64,000 nucleotides of DNA from Planctomycetota bacterium (GCA_016197205.1 JACPWG010000145.1:1-64000), one strand, 5' to 3'. Counted from the stretch's first letter, positions 26,848-36,153 are shown. The notes: generated by a model from the letters alone, not told the origin. Translations and numbers: made by a program.

Positions 26848-28706
26848 GTGGTGCGCTGCACGTCCTCGAGGTCGTCTTCGGCGTCGGCCTCGTCATCTTC
26901 GCCCACGAGCTGGGCCACTTCCTGATGGCGAAATGGCGCGGCGTCCGCGTCGACGTCTTCTCGCTCGGCTTCGGCAAGCGACTCTTCGGCTTCGAGCGGG
27001 GCGGGACCGATTACCGCGTCTCCGTCGTCCCCCTCGGCGGCTACGTCAAAATGGCCGGCGAGACGGTCGCGGACGAAACGACCGGCTCGCCCGACGAGTT
27101 GACCTCCAAGCCCGCGTGGGTCCGGTTCCTGGTCTTCTGCGCCGGCCCGGGCATGAACTTCGTCATCGCCATCCCGCTCTGCATGCTGACCTTCATCCTC
27201 GGGATCTGGCGGCACGCGCCGGAGATCGGCCACATCCACGACGAGTGCCCGGAGTGGACGGCCGACGTGCAACGCGGGGACGTCGTGCGCTCGGTCAACG
27301 GCGACGAGGTCCGGAGCCTGGACGAGTACCGGATCGCGATGATGCGGAGCGACAGGGGGCTGCCCGTGGACGTGGGGCTCGTGCGCGACGGGCGCGAGCT
27401 GCACGTGCCGGTCATCTCGCGCGGCGCCGAGGCCGCCTCCCCGCTCGGCGTGTGGGAGAGCATGGTCGCATCGCTGGGCGAAGGGTCCGCGGCGATGGAG
27501 GCGGGCCTGCACGTCGGAGACAAGATCACGGCTGTGGATGGGCGGCCCGTGCACACCTTTCACGAGCTGCGCTACGCGATCGTCGCGAGCCCGAACAAGC
27601 CCCTCGCCCTCACCGTGGAGCGCGAAGGGGAGCCGGCGCCGTTGCGCATCACCCTGGTCCCCAAAGCGGACAAGGAGCACCACGAGTACAGGCTCGACCT
27701 GGACGACGCGGAGCCCGCGGTGATCTCGAGCGCGAAGTTTGGTTCGCCGTGCTGGCGAGGCGGACCGGCGCCGCAGGCCGGGGACAAGCTCGTGCGCGTG
27801 AAGGTACCCGAGCCCATCGAGACCCTTTCGCGTCTGGACTTGCGGAACGCACTCACCGGGCGCATCGGACAGCAGCTCACCCTCGTCGTCCTGCGCGGCG
27901 AAAAGGAGACGGAGATACCGGCCGTCCCGGTGCCGGACTATGAGGGGCGCGCGAGCCTGGACGTGTCCTATCGGTCGGGCAACGTGCTCGGCAAGGTCGC
28001 GCCGGACTCCCCGCTCGCGAAGGCGGGCCTCGCGGTCGGCGACAAGCTCGTGAAGGTCAGCGCGCGCCTCGCCGGTTCGGAGGGCTGCTTCCTGCGCAAG
28101 CTCTTCGGCGGGGGTGCGCAGGCGCAGGAGGAGGCGATCACGGCCCTGGCGCAGCTCGACGGCGTCGTGCAGAACACGCGCGCCGCGGACCTGACCGTGG
28201 AATATGTGCGGGACGGCAAGCTTCAGAGCGCGACGCTCCGGCCGCGGGAGGTCGAGGTCGGCTTCGCGGGGCTCGGCGGACGCTCCCGGCAGGTCTACGT
28301 GCAATACCCCGTCGGCGCATCGGCGGCGGCGGGCCTGCGCGAAACCTGGCGGCTCTTCGCGCTCACCTATGAAACCCTGAAAAAGCTCGTGACGGGAGAG
28401 GTCTCCGCGAAGGGGCTCTCCGGCCCGGTCGGGATCTTCGCCATCTCCTACGACGCGGCCGAGAAGGGGTTCTCGAACCTGCTCTGGTTCCTGGCGTTCA
28501 TCAGCGTGAACCTCGCCCTCGTGAATTTGCTGCCGATCCCGATCCTGGACGGCGGGCACATTTTTTTTCTCGTGATCGAAAAGATCAAGGGGAAGCCCGT
28601 GAGCGGGCGGGCGCTGGAGGTGGCGCAGTACGCGGGGCTGGCGCTGCTCTTGGGGCTCGTCTTCTTCACGTTCTACAACGACGTCTTCCGGCTGTGGCGG
28701 GGGTAA
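26832..28706 (+). CDS. rseP: RIP metalloprotease RseP (site-2 protease)
   Basis: This intramembrane zinc protease performs the second cleavage of anti-sigma factors in envelope stress signalling. The first TM segment carries HELGH at residues 25-29, followed by FSLGFGKRLF and VVPLGGYVKMAGE. Three PDZ-like regions appear between residues 110 and 470, more than the usual two, which explains the length of 624 residues. The last part has NLLPIPILDGGHIFF, the second active-site motif supplying the third zinc ligand. It overlaps dxr. An anti-sigma factor with a single TM segment at ~54 kb is a possible client (inference). Confidence 0.93.
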   Translation: MLSFLSGALHVLEVVFGVGLVIFAHELGHFLMAKWRGVRVDVFSLGFGKRLFGFERGGTDYRVSVVPLGGYVKMAGETVADETTGSPDELTSKPAWVRFLVFCAGPGMNFVIAIPLCMLTFILGIWRHAPEIGHIHDECPEWTADVQRGDVVRSVNGDEVRSLDEYRIAMMRSDRGLPVDVGLVRDGRELHVPVISRGAEAASPLGVWESMVASLGEGSAAMEAGLHVGDKITAVDGRPVHTFHELRYAIVASPNKPLALTVEREGEPAPLRITLVPKADKEHHEYRLDLDDAEPAVISSAKFGSPCWRGGPAPQAGDKLVRVKVPEPIETLSRLDLRNALTGRIGQQLTLVVLRGEKETEIPAVPVPDYEGRASLDVSYRSGNVLGKVAPDSPLAKAGLAVGDKLVKVSARLAGSEGCFLRKLFGGGAQAQEEAITALAQLDGVVQNTRAADLTVEYVRDGKLQSATLRPREVEVGFAGLGGRSRQVYVQYPVGASAAAGLRETWRLFALTYETLKKLVTGEVSAKGLSGPVGIFAISYDAAEKGFSNLLWFLAFISVNLALVNLLPIPILDGGHIFFLVIEKIKGKPVSGRALEVAQYAGLALLLGLVFFTFYNDVFRLWRG

Positions 28707-28814
28707 CGGCCCGGGAGCGAACGGCGTGGGCACACCGGCTTCGCCTGCCGCGCACGGTCCGACCTGCTCGTTCAAGCCGGGGTAAGGGACTCGCGCACGA
28801 GCGTCCGAGTCGCG

Positions 28815-28910
28815 ACACGATTCCTGGGGGCGCGGGCCTCCCTCCTTCGCTCGCTCGCCGCGAGCTACGGAGCGCAGGCTGGCCCGCGCGACCGGTCACA
28901 TCGGTTTCGA
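28815..28910. repeat. Degenerate copy of the 135-bp MITE-like element
   Basis: CACGATTCCTGGGGGCGCGG and the matching GGCCCGCGCGACCGG are the core of the element seen at 52083, but ~40 extra bases sit in the hairpin loop. The terminal inverted ends are not recognisable. Confidence 0.45.
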
Positions 28911-28972
28911 CTCGCCGCACCGGCCTGACGACGGTTCCCACACTTCCTGCCGGCGGAACGAGGAATTTGCCG

Positions 28973-29440
28973 ATGGGCGACTCAGGCGAACCGGACCCCG
29001 ACATGAGCGACCTGCTCCCTCCGGAGCCGGCAGCCGCGGCGCGCGCGGAGGCTCCGTCTCCGCCGGAGGTTTCGGCCGCTGCGACAGCACCCGCGAGCGG
29101 CCCCGCGGCTGGCCCGGCGTCCGGCGCCGGCGCGCCTCCCACCCTTCCGCAGCCTCCCGCCATCACCCACACGGATCCCTTCGCCCGCTTTCACGGCTTC
29201 AACGTCGTCATCGACACGCGCTCGAACTTCGTCTACATCGGCAAGGTGGTCCGCTCCGACTCCTGGTTCGTCGAACTCGAGGAGGTCGACGTCCACGACC
29301 GGAGCGAGGCGCACTCCACCAACGAAAAGTACGTGATGGAGGCGAAGAAATACGGCGTGAAGGTGAACCGGCGGGCCGTGGTCGTGGTGAAGGAGCAGGT
29401 GGTGGGCATCAGCCGGCTCCAAGACGTGGTCGAGTACTAA
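28973..29440 (+). CDS. Conserved hypothetical protein with acidic/Pro-rich N-terminus
   Basis: ATG at 28973 has GAGGA 8 bases upstream. The 155-residue product has a disordered Pro/Ala-rich first 60 residues. A compact ~90-residue domain follows: FARFHGFNVVIDTRSNFVYI, GKVVRSDSWFVELEEVDVHD and KYGVKVNRRAVVVVKEQVVG. The strand pattern (VVIDT, FVYIGKVV, WFVELEEVDVHD) suggests a small Sm-like or SH3-like barrel. I do not recognise a named family. It sits between rseP and a UbiA enzyme on the same strand, ~270 bases from rseP. Confidence 0.65.
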   Translation: MGDSGEPDPDMSDLLPPEPAAAARAEAPSPPEVSAAATAPASGPAAGPASGAGAPPTLPQPPAITHTDPFARFHGFNVVIDTRSNFVYIGKVVRSDSWFVELEEVDVHDRSEAHSTNEKYVMEAKKYGVKVNRRAVVVVKEQVVGISRLQDVVEY

Positions 29441-29628
29441 TTGCCCGCTGACCCAGTGCGACCACAGTCGTCGAAGGCCGACGCCACTGTTCGTAGTTCC
29501 GCCTTCAGGCGGAGCGTTGGGCGGCATGGCTGTGGATCGCGGAGCGAACTCCGGAGGGCGGGGCAGAACTTCGTCCACGGGCCTCTGGTGCCCGATTTCG
29601 CATCCTCGGCGAGCTATGCCTTTTTTTT

Positions 29629-29690
29629 GACAGGATAACAGGATGAACGGGACACGGGGGAAAACATCCAGTACAGCCTGTGATCCTGTC
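29629..29690. repeat. GACAGGAT inverted repeat element, copy 1
   Basis: GACAGGATAACAGGAT at the left is answered by GATCCTGTC at the right across ~40 bases that include AACATCCAGT. A second copy lies at 45194-45255. Elements of this type recur in many environmental bacterial genomes. Confidence 0.6.
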
Positions 29691-29709
29691 AAGACACGCC
29701 ACCGAGTTC

Positions 29710-30666
29710 ATGAGTCAGAGTAGCGGGCGGGTGGGGCGGGTCACGGACTTCCTGCGCCTGGCGCGGGTGCAAAATCTACCGACCGCGGTCGCGGACGCGT
29801 GGACCGGGTACGGCCTCGGTGCCGCCATCGCCGCGGCCACGGCCTCTGCTTCCGCCGCCGCTCCCGCCATGGCGTCCGCTGCGCCAGACGCGCACCCCGA
29901 ACGCACGCTCACCCTCCTCTCCCTCGCCTCGATCTTCGCCTATGCCGGCGGGTGCTGCCTGAACGACGTGGCCGACCTCGCCCGCGATCGACGGCTGCAC
30001 CCGGCGCGTCCGCTCCCCTCAGGCCGCGTGACCCCCGGGCAGGCGCTTGCGAGCGCCGTCGGGCTCTTCCTCGGCGCGACCTTCGCGGCGCAAGCCGTCG
30101 GCCTCGAGGCCGCGGCGCTCTCGCTCATGCTCCTCCTCGGCATCATCCTCTACGACACCCTGTTCAAGCGGTGGCGCGCCCTCGGTTCGCTCACGATGGG
30201 CTCGCTGCGCACGCTGAACCTCCTCCTCGGCATGTCCCCGTTCCTGCGGGAGGTCTGGCGGGACGGCGCCCTGCTGCCGCTGCCCGCCCTTCTCGGCCTG
30301 CACGTCGCCTGCATCACGTTCGCGAGCACCTACGAAGAGGGTCGCCCGCAGGCCGCGGGTTTCCGAATGGCAGTGCTGCTGGACGTGGTCGTGCTTCTCT
30401 TCGCCACGTTTGGAGCGGGCCCGGAGGTCGTGCCCGCGCTGGCGACCGGGCTGCCGCTCGCGGCCGCGGTTGCGCTCCGCGGCGTGCAAGCCGTGCGGGA
30501 GATGCGGCGCAACCTCGCGTTCGAGGTCGTGAAGGTCGGCGTCGTGGGGATCCTGCTCCTCGACGCGACGTTCCTGCTCGCCCACGGCCGGCCGGCGTGG
30601 GCGGCGGCGGTCATGGCGCTCTTCGTGCCGCGCGCGCTGCTGGGGCGGGTGTTCCGGGGGACGTGA
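29710..30666 (+). CDS. UbiA-family prenyltransferase
   Basis: This is a membrane aromatic or lipid prenyltransferase. ATG at 29710 gives 318 residues. The first conserved motif is NDVADLARDRRLHPARPLPS (NDxxD-x3-D, Mg2+/diphosphate binding). The second, usually DxxxD, appears as ILYDTLFKRW and ASTYEEGRPQAAG. About eight hydrophobic helices follow (AALSLMLLLGIILYD, ALLPLPALLGLHVAC, VVVLLFATFGAG, VGVVGILLLDATFLLAHG). The subclass (heme O, menaquinone, tocopherol-like or phytol-type) cannot be read from the sequence. Confidence 0.85.
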   Translation: MSQSSGRVGRVTDFLRLARVQNLPTAVADAWTGYGLGAAIAAATASASAAAPAMASAAPDAHPERTLTLLSLASIFAYAGGCCLNDVADLARDRRLHPARPLPSGRVTPGQALASAVGLFLGATFAAQAVGLEAAALSLMLLLGIILYDTLFKRWRALGSLTMGSLRTLNLLLGMSPFLREVWRDGALLPLPALLGLHVACITFASTYEEGRPQAAGFRMAVLLDVVVLLFATFGAGPEVVPALATGLPLAAAVALRGVQAVREMRRNLAFEVVKVGVVGILLLDATFLLAHGRPAWAAAVMALFVPRALLGRVFRGT

Positions 30667-30879
30667 GGAGGAAGACCTGAGGCACGGGCAGGCTCCGCCC
30701 CCGGGGAGCGCAGATCAATGGCAAGGATGACCCCTCCGGAAAGCAGTTGTGGGAGAGGGGAAGCTCCTGCTAAACTGAACGCATGAGTAGGAACACGACC
30801 ACGAGACGCGAGGCTCTAGAGACCGAAAGCCAGCGGATCGTCCTACGAAGGGAGACTGGCACGTCACGGAGAGAACCCA

Positions 30880-31224
30880 GTGACGCGTGAGCGGCTGCTG
30901 CCTAGCGATCCGGTCCGGTTCATTCAGGATTGCAGTAGACGCGGACGCATCCTCTGGACGTTTCACGTCAACATGCGCCTCGCGGGCCGGTCCATTTCCC
31001 GAGCCTCCATTCTTGCGGCGGTGGAAGCCCTTGAACTCGTGGAGGCATATCCAAACGACAAGTACCTACCGAGCTATCTCCTACTTGGCCGAGCCGGCGC
31101 GGAGACCTTGCATGTGCTGGTCGCAGTGGACGTGGAAGGAGACAATGTCCGGGTCGTCACGGCTTATCGCCCGGACGCCGGCGAGTGGCTGGACGACTTG
31201 AAAACCAGGAGAGCCAAGCAATGA
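30880..31224 (+). CDS. DUF4258 protein (toxin-like) of a zinc-finger toxin-antitoxin pair
   Basis: GTG at 30880 follows GGAGAGA. The 114-residue protein shows DUF4258 features: WTFHVNMRLAGRSISRASIL (the H..M..R motif), a helix, then TLHVLVAVDVEGDNVRVVTA and YRPDAGEWLDD. DUF4258 proteins resemble RelE/BrnT-type small nucleases and are often paired with a YgiT/MqsA-type zinc-finger protein. The next gene is exactly this and overlaps by 4 bases (ATGA). Confidence 0.75.
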   Translation: MTRERLLPSDPVRFIQDCSRRGRILWTFHVNMRLAGRSISRASILAAVEALELVEAYPNDKYLPSYLLLGRAGAETLHVLVAVDVEGDNVRVVTAYRPDAGEWLDDLKTRRAKQ

Positions 31225-31442
31225 GATGTACAGTGTGCGGGGGAGACCTTCGGACAGCCACGACGCATCTTCCCTTTAAGGTCAGCGACGCGACCATCGT
31301 GATTCTCAAGGACCTTCCCGTCATTCAATGCGCCAGGTGCCCCGAGTACCTCCTCGAAGACGAGGTCCTTCGGCGCGTGGACGAAATCCTGGCGAGGGTG
31401 ACAGGTGGGACGGAGCTCGAAATCGTCCGGTACGCCGCGTGA
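31221..31442 (+). CDS. YgiT/MqsA-type zinc-finger antitoxin
   Basis: The ATG at 31221 overlaps the DUF4258 stop. The 73-residue product has the YgiT-type zinc finger: MRCTVCGGDLRTATT and QCARCPEYLLEDEVLRRVDE (CxxC...CxxC). The C-terminal helix-turn-helix of full MqsA is absent, as in many short YgiT proteins. It probably neutralises the upstream DUF4258 protein. A strong hairpin follows 24 bases after the stop. Confidence 0.8.
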   Translation: MRCTVCGGDLRTATTHLPFKVSDATIVILKDLPVIQCARCPEYLLEDEVLRRVDEILARVTGGTELEIVRYAA

Positions 31443-31466
31443 CCGTCCGGGTAGGCTATGCCTCCA

Positions 31467-31495
31467 CCGGATTTGCGCGATCAGCGCAAATCCGG
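31467..31495. repeat. 12-bp-stem hairpin downstream of the toxin-antitoxin pair
   Basis: CCGGATTTGCGC and its exact complement flank GATCA. There is no T-run, so a classical terminator is not proven. A related hairpin occurs at 17156-17186, so it belongs to a repeat family. Confidence 0.55.
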
Positions 31496-31597
31496 CGCAG
31501 GAATACCGACCCTTTCCCCTCGTAGGGGAGAGGGTCGGGGTCAGGGGTGCCACAAGCGTAGCACCCGTGTTCGTCTTTGGTTGGGGCTCCCCGCCGT

Positions 31598-31730
31598 AGT
31601 GCCCGTTGACGAAGTCCAGACACGATGCCTGGGGGCGCGGGCCTCCGGCCCGCGCGAACGGCCCCATGGGTTACGACCCGCCGTGACAGAGTTGACGACT
31701 GTGTCCGAAGTTCGTCAACGGGCCATTCGT
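31598..31730. repeat. MITE-like element, inverted copy
   Basis: This is a near-full reverse-orientation copy of the element at 52083-52217. It has imperfect inverted ends (CCCGTTGACGAA and TTCGTCAACGGGCC) and the central hairpin GCGCGGGCC/GGCCCGCGC. Confidence 0.7.
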
Positions 31731-31760
31731 GGGACTTCAAGGTCGATTCGGTGGGTGCCG

Positions 31761-31832
31761 TAGGGGCGCCCCTTGTGGGCGCCCTGCGACGGACGCCCCT
31801 TCTGACACGGGCGGGCGCATGGCCCGCCCCTA
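31761..31832. repeat. TAGGGGCG double-arm repeat, copy 2
   Basis: It begins TAGGGGCGCCCCTTGTGGGC and ends GGCCCGCCCCTA, only 30 bases after the MITE-like element. See copies at 8551 and 50604. Confidence 0.65.
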
Positions 31833-31860
31833 CGCCTCGCTGCTGACCCACAGGATCATC

Positions 31861-32319
31861 CTAGGTCTTTCGAGACTCGGAGGCGAAGGCGGAGAGGTAG
31901 TAGGCGAGCTGGAGCGCGCGCTCCTGGAGCATGGCGACGCGCTCCTGCGGCGACTGGACGGCGAGAAGCGTGTGCATCGCGTCGCGGTTGATTTTCCATG
32001 CGCGCTCGAAGAGCGGACGCGCCGCCTGCAGGTCGCCCATGGCCAGCAGAAGAGCGGCCAGGTTGTTAAGGCTCGCGGCCGTGCCGGGAGGGTCCGGGCC
32101 GAGCGCCGTTTCCGCGAGCGCGACCGCTTTCTCTGCTACCGCCTTCGCCTGGAGGGGCGACTCTTCGGGGTCTTCGTGCACGAATCGGAACTCATCGTCT
32201 TCCCCCCGGTCCGCCGACGCTCGCCTGGGAGTTCTTCTACTGACTGACTTCTTGCGAATCGCTCTGCGGGCGGTCGTGCCCGGGTAGGCGAATTCGAACC
32301 CGAGGGCGACGAAGGACAC
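31861..32319 (-). pseudogene. TPR remnant, probably of a TPR-CHAT protein
   Basis: The 152-codon frame contains two kinesin-light-chain-type TPR units: VAEKAVALAETALGPDPPGT, AASLNNLAALLLAMGDLQAA and RPLFERAWKIN. It continues with LLAVQSPQERVAMLQERALQ, which in TPR-CHAT proteins is the linker before the CHAT domain. It then stops, and the first ~50 residues look random. No CHAT part is left. It is a remnant, 4 kb from a complete CHAT gene of a different architecture. Confidence 0.55.
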
Positions 32320-32432
32320 TCCGAGACCGCTCCCTCACGGTCGCGGTTCGGATTTTGATCGCCCGAGGTCTTCGGGTTCGTGGGGAAGGGCGGTTCCCCA
32401 AACGACGAGGAGCTTGAGGTGAGTACTGCGAC

Positions 32433-33164
32433 TCAGGCGCCGCCCCCGCCCCGCGGCGTCGCCGCGGCCTGCGTCATCCGGCGCAGGAACTCCGCACGCT
32501 CCGGTGCCGCCAGCCCCCGCTCGAGCGCGGCGCGCAGGCGCGCCGAGTGCTCGGCGAAGACCGCCGACACGTCGATCCATAGCCCGGGGAAGAGGCGCGA
32601 ACGGAAGGCGCCGTCGGCCTCCGGCGCACGCTCCTGGCCGGTCGGCAGGTCGAACACGACGGCCCGTTCTTCATCGATGCAGAAGACGACGTATTCCAGG
32701 ACACCGGTGCGGCGGTAGTCGTCCTTCTTGGCGTGAAGATCGATGGCCACGGTGCTGTGGGCAACCTCGATCACCAGCTCAGGCGGACCGACGAGGTATC
32801 CCCTTTCGCTGACGCGGGAGTTGCCACCGCACTCCGGCAAGATGCGTAGTGATAGGTCCGGCTCGGGCTCGCTCCGGTCATCCAGGATGGTGGTCGATTC
32901 CAGGTTCCACGTCACCCCTGGAGTCGCAGCCTCGTACAGGTCGAAGAGCACGGTCAGCTTGCCAGTGTTCCGACCGTGGTCGATGCGTTTGGGAGAGGCC
33001 ACGTACACGATCCCTCCGATGAGCTCCGCGCGGAAGCGCTCGGGCTGCAGCTCGTAACGGCGGTGGAATTCGGGTTGCGTGAGTCGATCCCCGCTTTCGA
33101 GCGCAGGCGCCATAGTAGGGGCGGAGCCCGCGTCACGAGCGGGCGGCGTATGGACGATCGGCAT
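32433..33164 (-). CDS. Uma2-family (DUF820) putative endonuclease
   Basis: ATG at 33164 follows GGAG by 9 bases; an upstream in-frame extension is repeat-derived and excluded. The 243-residue protein has the Uma2 PD-(D/E)xK arrangement: RLTQPEFHRRYELQPERFRA, ELIGGIVYVASPKRIDHGRN, EPEPDLSLRILPE (acidic motif) and PPELVIEVAHSTVAIDLHAK (E-x-K). The C-terminal SRLFPGLWIDVSAVF is typical. Uma2 genes are abundant in cyanobacteria and planctomycetes; their role is unsettled. It stands alone, next to repeat elements. Confidence 0.85.
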   Translation of the reverse strand: MPIVHTPPARDAGSAPTMAPALESGDRLTQPEFHRRYELQPERFRAELIGGIVYVASPKRIDHGRNTGKLTVLFDLYEAATPGVTWNLESTTILDDRSEPEPDLSLRILPECGGNSRVSERGYLVGPPELVIEVAHSTVAIDLHAKKDDYRRTGVLEYVVFCIDEERAVVFDLPTGQERAPEADGAFRSRLFPGLWIDVSAVFAEHSARLRAALERGLAAPERAEFLRRMTQAAATPRGGGGA

Positions 33165-33199
33165 CGGGAATACTCCGAATCGCTCGCGCCGGGCTGACG

Positions 33200-33310
33200 G
33201 ACTTCGGACTGTGCGACAACCGCTGTTGCCGCAGAGCGCAGGCCATGCGCGGGTTCGCGCGGGCCGGAGGCCCGCGCCCCCAGGAATCGTGACTGCGGCT
33301 CGTCCACGTG
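33200..33310. repeat. Diverged copy of the MITE-like element
   Basis: GGGTTCGCGCGGGCCGGAGG and CCCGCGCCCCCAGGAATCGT match the core of the element at 52083. Flanks are diverged (GACTTCGGACTGTG on the left). It lies just upstream of the Uma2 start. Confidence 0.55.
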
Positions 33311-33390
33311 GCGCGAGCACAACCGTGTTCATTCTAGCGAGTCGCGCCCCGCCAAGTCCGCGCCGATTTGCACGACGCCCGTCTTTTCGC

Positions 33391-33419
33391 TTGCCCCGGC
33401 GGCCCCGGCTCCGTACAAT
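33391..33419 (+). promoter_or_regulatory. Candidate promoter of the GH35-like gene
   Basis: TTGCCC (33391-33396), 17-base spacer, TACAAT (33414-33419), 87 bases upstream of the start. Motif evidence only. Confidence 0.4.
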
Positions 33420-33506
33420 GCTGCGCTTTTCCGGGGCACTTTGCGGCCCCCCTCCCAGCCCCTCGGTTGCGGATCCACGGCCGGCCGGACCCTTGCGGGA
33501 GCCTTC

Positions 33507-36035
33507 ATGCTGCGACGACTTTTCGGCTGGTCCACACCGGGCCGCGCACTCGCGGTTCTTTCCCTCTCGCTCGCCTTTCTACCCCTTGCAGCCCAGCCGC
33601 TCCACGCCGCGCCGGCGCACCCGGCCGCGCCGGCCCACCCGCCCCGCGTCGGGGTCCACGACGACGCGCTCTTCATCAACGGCCACGAGGTCTACCTCTT
33701 CGGCGGCGAGGTCCAGTATTTCCGCATCCGCGCCGCCGATTCCAACGCCGCCGTCACGAAGGCGATGTGGGCCGAAACGCTCGACAAGATGGTCGCCGCG
33801 GGGATGAACTTCGTCTCCACCTACGTCCCGTGGAACTACCACGAGCCCGCACCCAACGCGTGGGCCTTCACAGGCGCGAAGGACCTCGACTACTTCCTCG
33901 ATCTCTGCTACCAGCGCCACCTGCACGTCCTGATCAAGCCCGGTCCGTACATCACGGCGGAGTGGCCCAAGGGCTTCGGAACGTTCGGCGCGGTCCCCGA
34001 CTGGCTCAAGGTGTCCCACCCCGAGGCCCTTGTCCGTAAGTCCGACGGCACGCCCTGGAGCTTCGATTTCTTCGGCGCGCCCAGCGGCCGGCAGGACACC
34101 TACCTCCACTCCCAATTCCTCTACCACACGCGACGCTGGTTCACCAAGCTCGCTCCGATCCTCAAAAAATACATCTTCGACAAGCCCACGATCGCGCTCG
34201 TCCAGCTCGACAACGAGACGTGCCTCTTCTGGGAAGACCACTACCAGGCGGACTACAGCCCCACGGCCGTCACGTTCTACCGGCAATTCCTCAAGTTGAA
34301 GTACGGCACGATCGGGGCCCTGAACGCGGTCTACCACACGTCCTACACGGCCTTCGCCCAGGTCGCCCCGCCGATCAACATCCCGGTCTTCAGTGAGGCG
34401 GAGCGCCCGTCGCAGAACCCCCGCCACTGGGACTGGTTCGAGGCCGGCGCCGCCTACGCCCAGCGCTACCTCTCCATTCTCCGGCACGAATGGGAGGTCC
34501 GCGGAATCAAGGAGCCGGACGTCAAGTTCACCGTGAACGACGGCCCGCAAAACGTCCCGCTCCGACACATCGAGATGTACAACGGCCTCCGCAAGAACGC
34601 GGTCGCGCTCGACACGCTCGACGTCTACCCGAAGATGTTCCCGACCAACAGCGACCTCATGGACGCGCCGTTCCAGGCCGATCAGTCGATCAAGCTCTTC
34701 GACCGGCACAACGACCTCAACACCGGCCCGCAAAACTTCGCGATGGCGGTTGAGATCCAGGGGGGCTGGTACACCTTCCCGCTGGGCATCGAAGTGCCGG
34801 TCCGGCCGGAAGAGACCGGCCAGCTCCTCACGAAGCTCGTCGGCCACGGGCTCAAGGGCGGGGCGATGTACGTCTTCCGGGGCGGCTACAACCTCGACAA
34901 CTCGCTCTACCCGTTCCAGGCCGCGCTCGACATGACCGGCCACGAGCAGCCGCGCTACCACGTCCTGAAGACGCTCGGGACGAAGCTCCTCCAGCCCTTG
35001 GCGCACGAAATGGCCCAGAGCGAGGAGGTCGAAAACAAAATCGCGATCGTGGTGAACGCGCGACACATCCACCCGCAGGGCGGCATCCCGGACGACCTCG
35101 AGTCGATGGCCGCGAACGAGCACGGCGGGCTCTTCGGCTGGTGCATGACGTCCGGCTACAATCCGGCCGTGCTCGACCTGGCGCAGGCGACGCCGGCGCA
35201 GCTCGCGTCGTACAAGGCGCTTTTGTACCTGAACCCCGATTTCCTCGCGCCGTCGGACGCGGCCAAGCTCTCCGGCTACGTGACCGGCGGCGGCACGCTC
35301 GTGAATTTTCTCTGGCCGGGCCGGCACGACATGAAGTGGGAGACGCCGGCCGAGGTCGCGGGCCCGATGGGCGCGCTCTTCCCGGGGACGAGCGCGGGCC
35401 TCTGGTCCTGGTGGATGTCGATGCCCTCGCTCGGGCCGGGACTCGTGCTGCGCATCGGCGGGGAGGTGAACGCCTCCTTCCCGGGGTACGCGGGCACGCT
35501 CCGGTCGCAGTGGTACGTCTCGCACTGGGACGTGCCGCCGACGGTGAGCCCTTTCCTCTGGGAGCGCCTCCCGTCCGGCGCGAACGGCAAGGTCGTCGGC
35601 TACCGGAACACGGTCGGCGCGGGGAAGTCATTCTTCCTCGGCGGCTACCTCACCACCGACTACAATCGCAACACCTACTACGCGCTCGACGCCGCCGACC
35701 TGGAGGCGAAGACGAAGCTGCTGGAATGGCTGATGGCGGAGGCGGGGGTGACGCGGATCGTCGACTCGTCGAACGTGCGCGGCGAGGCGTGGGCGAGGCG
35801 GGTGAAGGGGACGGACGAGGTGTACCTCTTCGTCGTGAACGGCGGCGGGGCGCAGACGATGCATCTGAGCTTTCACGACACCGCCGCGCTCGGCCTCGTG
35901 CCCGGCAAGACGTACTCGGTGTCGCGCGTGCTGGCGGGAGAGGGGATGCCGGGCAGGACGCCGGCCTCGCTCGTCACCGAGGGGCTGCACTTCTTCCTGC
36001 CGGAGTATGGGTACGAGGTCGTCCGGCTGAAGTGA
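33507..36035 (+). CDS. Secreted GH35-like beta-galactosidase
   Basis: From ATG 33507 the protein has 842 residues and a clear signal peptide (LAVLSLSLAFLPLAAQPLHA). The TIM-barrel part carries GH35 hallmarks: LFGGEVQYFRI, FVSTYVPWNYHEP, LIKPGPYITAEW, and LVQLDNETC with Glu237 as probable acid/base. MAVEIQGGW with Glu416 is the probable nucleophile. The remaining ~400 residues form the accessory beta domains usual for this family, including a GATase-like stretch with LYLNPDFLAPSDAAKLSGYV. It likely releases terminal beta-galactosyl units from plant or algal polysaccharides outside the cytoplasm. It stands alone on the plus strand with its own candidate promoter. Confidence 0.85.
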   Translation: MLRRLFGWSTPGRALAVLSLSLAFLPLAAQPLHAAPAHPAAPAHPPRVGVHDDALFINGHEVYLFGGEVQYFRIRAADSNAAVTKAMWAETLDKMVAAGMNFVSTYVPWNYHEPAPNAWAFTGAKDLDYFLDLCYQRHLHVLIKPGPYITAEWPKGFGTFGAVPDWLKVSHPEALVRKSDGTPWSFDFFGAPSGRQDTYLHSQFLYHTRRWFTKLAPILKKYIFDKPTIALVQLDNETCLFWEDHYQADYSPTAVTFYRQFLKLKYGTIGALNAVYHTSYTAFAQVAPPINIPVFSEAERPSQNPRHWDWFEAGAAYAQRYLSILRHEWEVRGIKEPDVKFTVNDGPQNVPLRHIEMYNGLRKNAVALDTLDVYPKMFPTNSDLMDAPFQADQSIKLFDRHNDLNTGPQNFAMAVEIQGGWYTFPLGIEVPVRPEETGQLLTKLVGHGLKGGAMYVFRGGYNLDNSLYPFQAALDMTGHEQPRYHVLKTLGTKLLQPLAHEMAQSEEVENKIAIVVNARHIHPQGGIPDDLESMAANEHGGLFGWCMTSGYNPAVLDLAQATPAQLASYKALLYLNPDFLAPSDAAKLSGYVTGGGTLVNFLWPGRHDMKWETPAEVAGPMGALFPGTSAGLWSWWMSMPSLGPGLVLRIGGEVNASFPGYAGTLRSQWYVSHWDVPPTVSPFLWERLPSGANGKVVGYRNTVGAGKSFFLGGYLTTDYNRNTYYALDAADLEAKTKLLEWLMAEAGVTRIVDSSNVRGEAWARRVKGTDEVYLFVVNGGGAQTMHLSFHDTAALGLVPGKTYSVSRVLAGEGMPGRTPASLVTEGLHFFLPEYGYEVVRLK

Positions 36036-36124
36036 GCGGGTGATCACCCGAGACGGGGCGGGACCGCGGCGGGGCGGACGGGCGGGTAGAGATGGAGGTA
36101 GCGCCGACGCGGTCGAGTTGCGCC

Positions 36125-36153
36125 TTGCGCTCCTGAGCGGAACGGTCTAAAAT
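36125..36153 (+). promoter_or_regulatory. Candidate promoter of the CHAT-STAND gene group
   Basis: TTGCGC (36125-36130) and TAAAAT (36148-36153) with a 17-base spacer, 74 bases upstream of the first gene. Motif evidence only. Confidence 0.4.

Noticed and set aside
26514..28775. 753-codon open frame opposite rseP
   Set aside because: Antisense to a certain gene with conserved motifs; no features of its own.
31467..31495. Rho-independent terminator after the YgiT-type gene
   Set aside because: Strong stem but no T-run, and a related hairpin occurs at 17156; described as a repeat instead.
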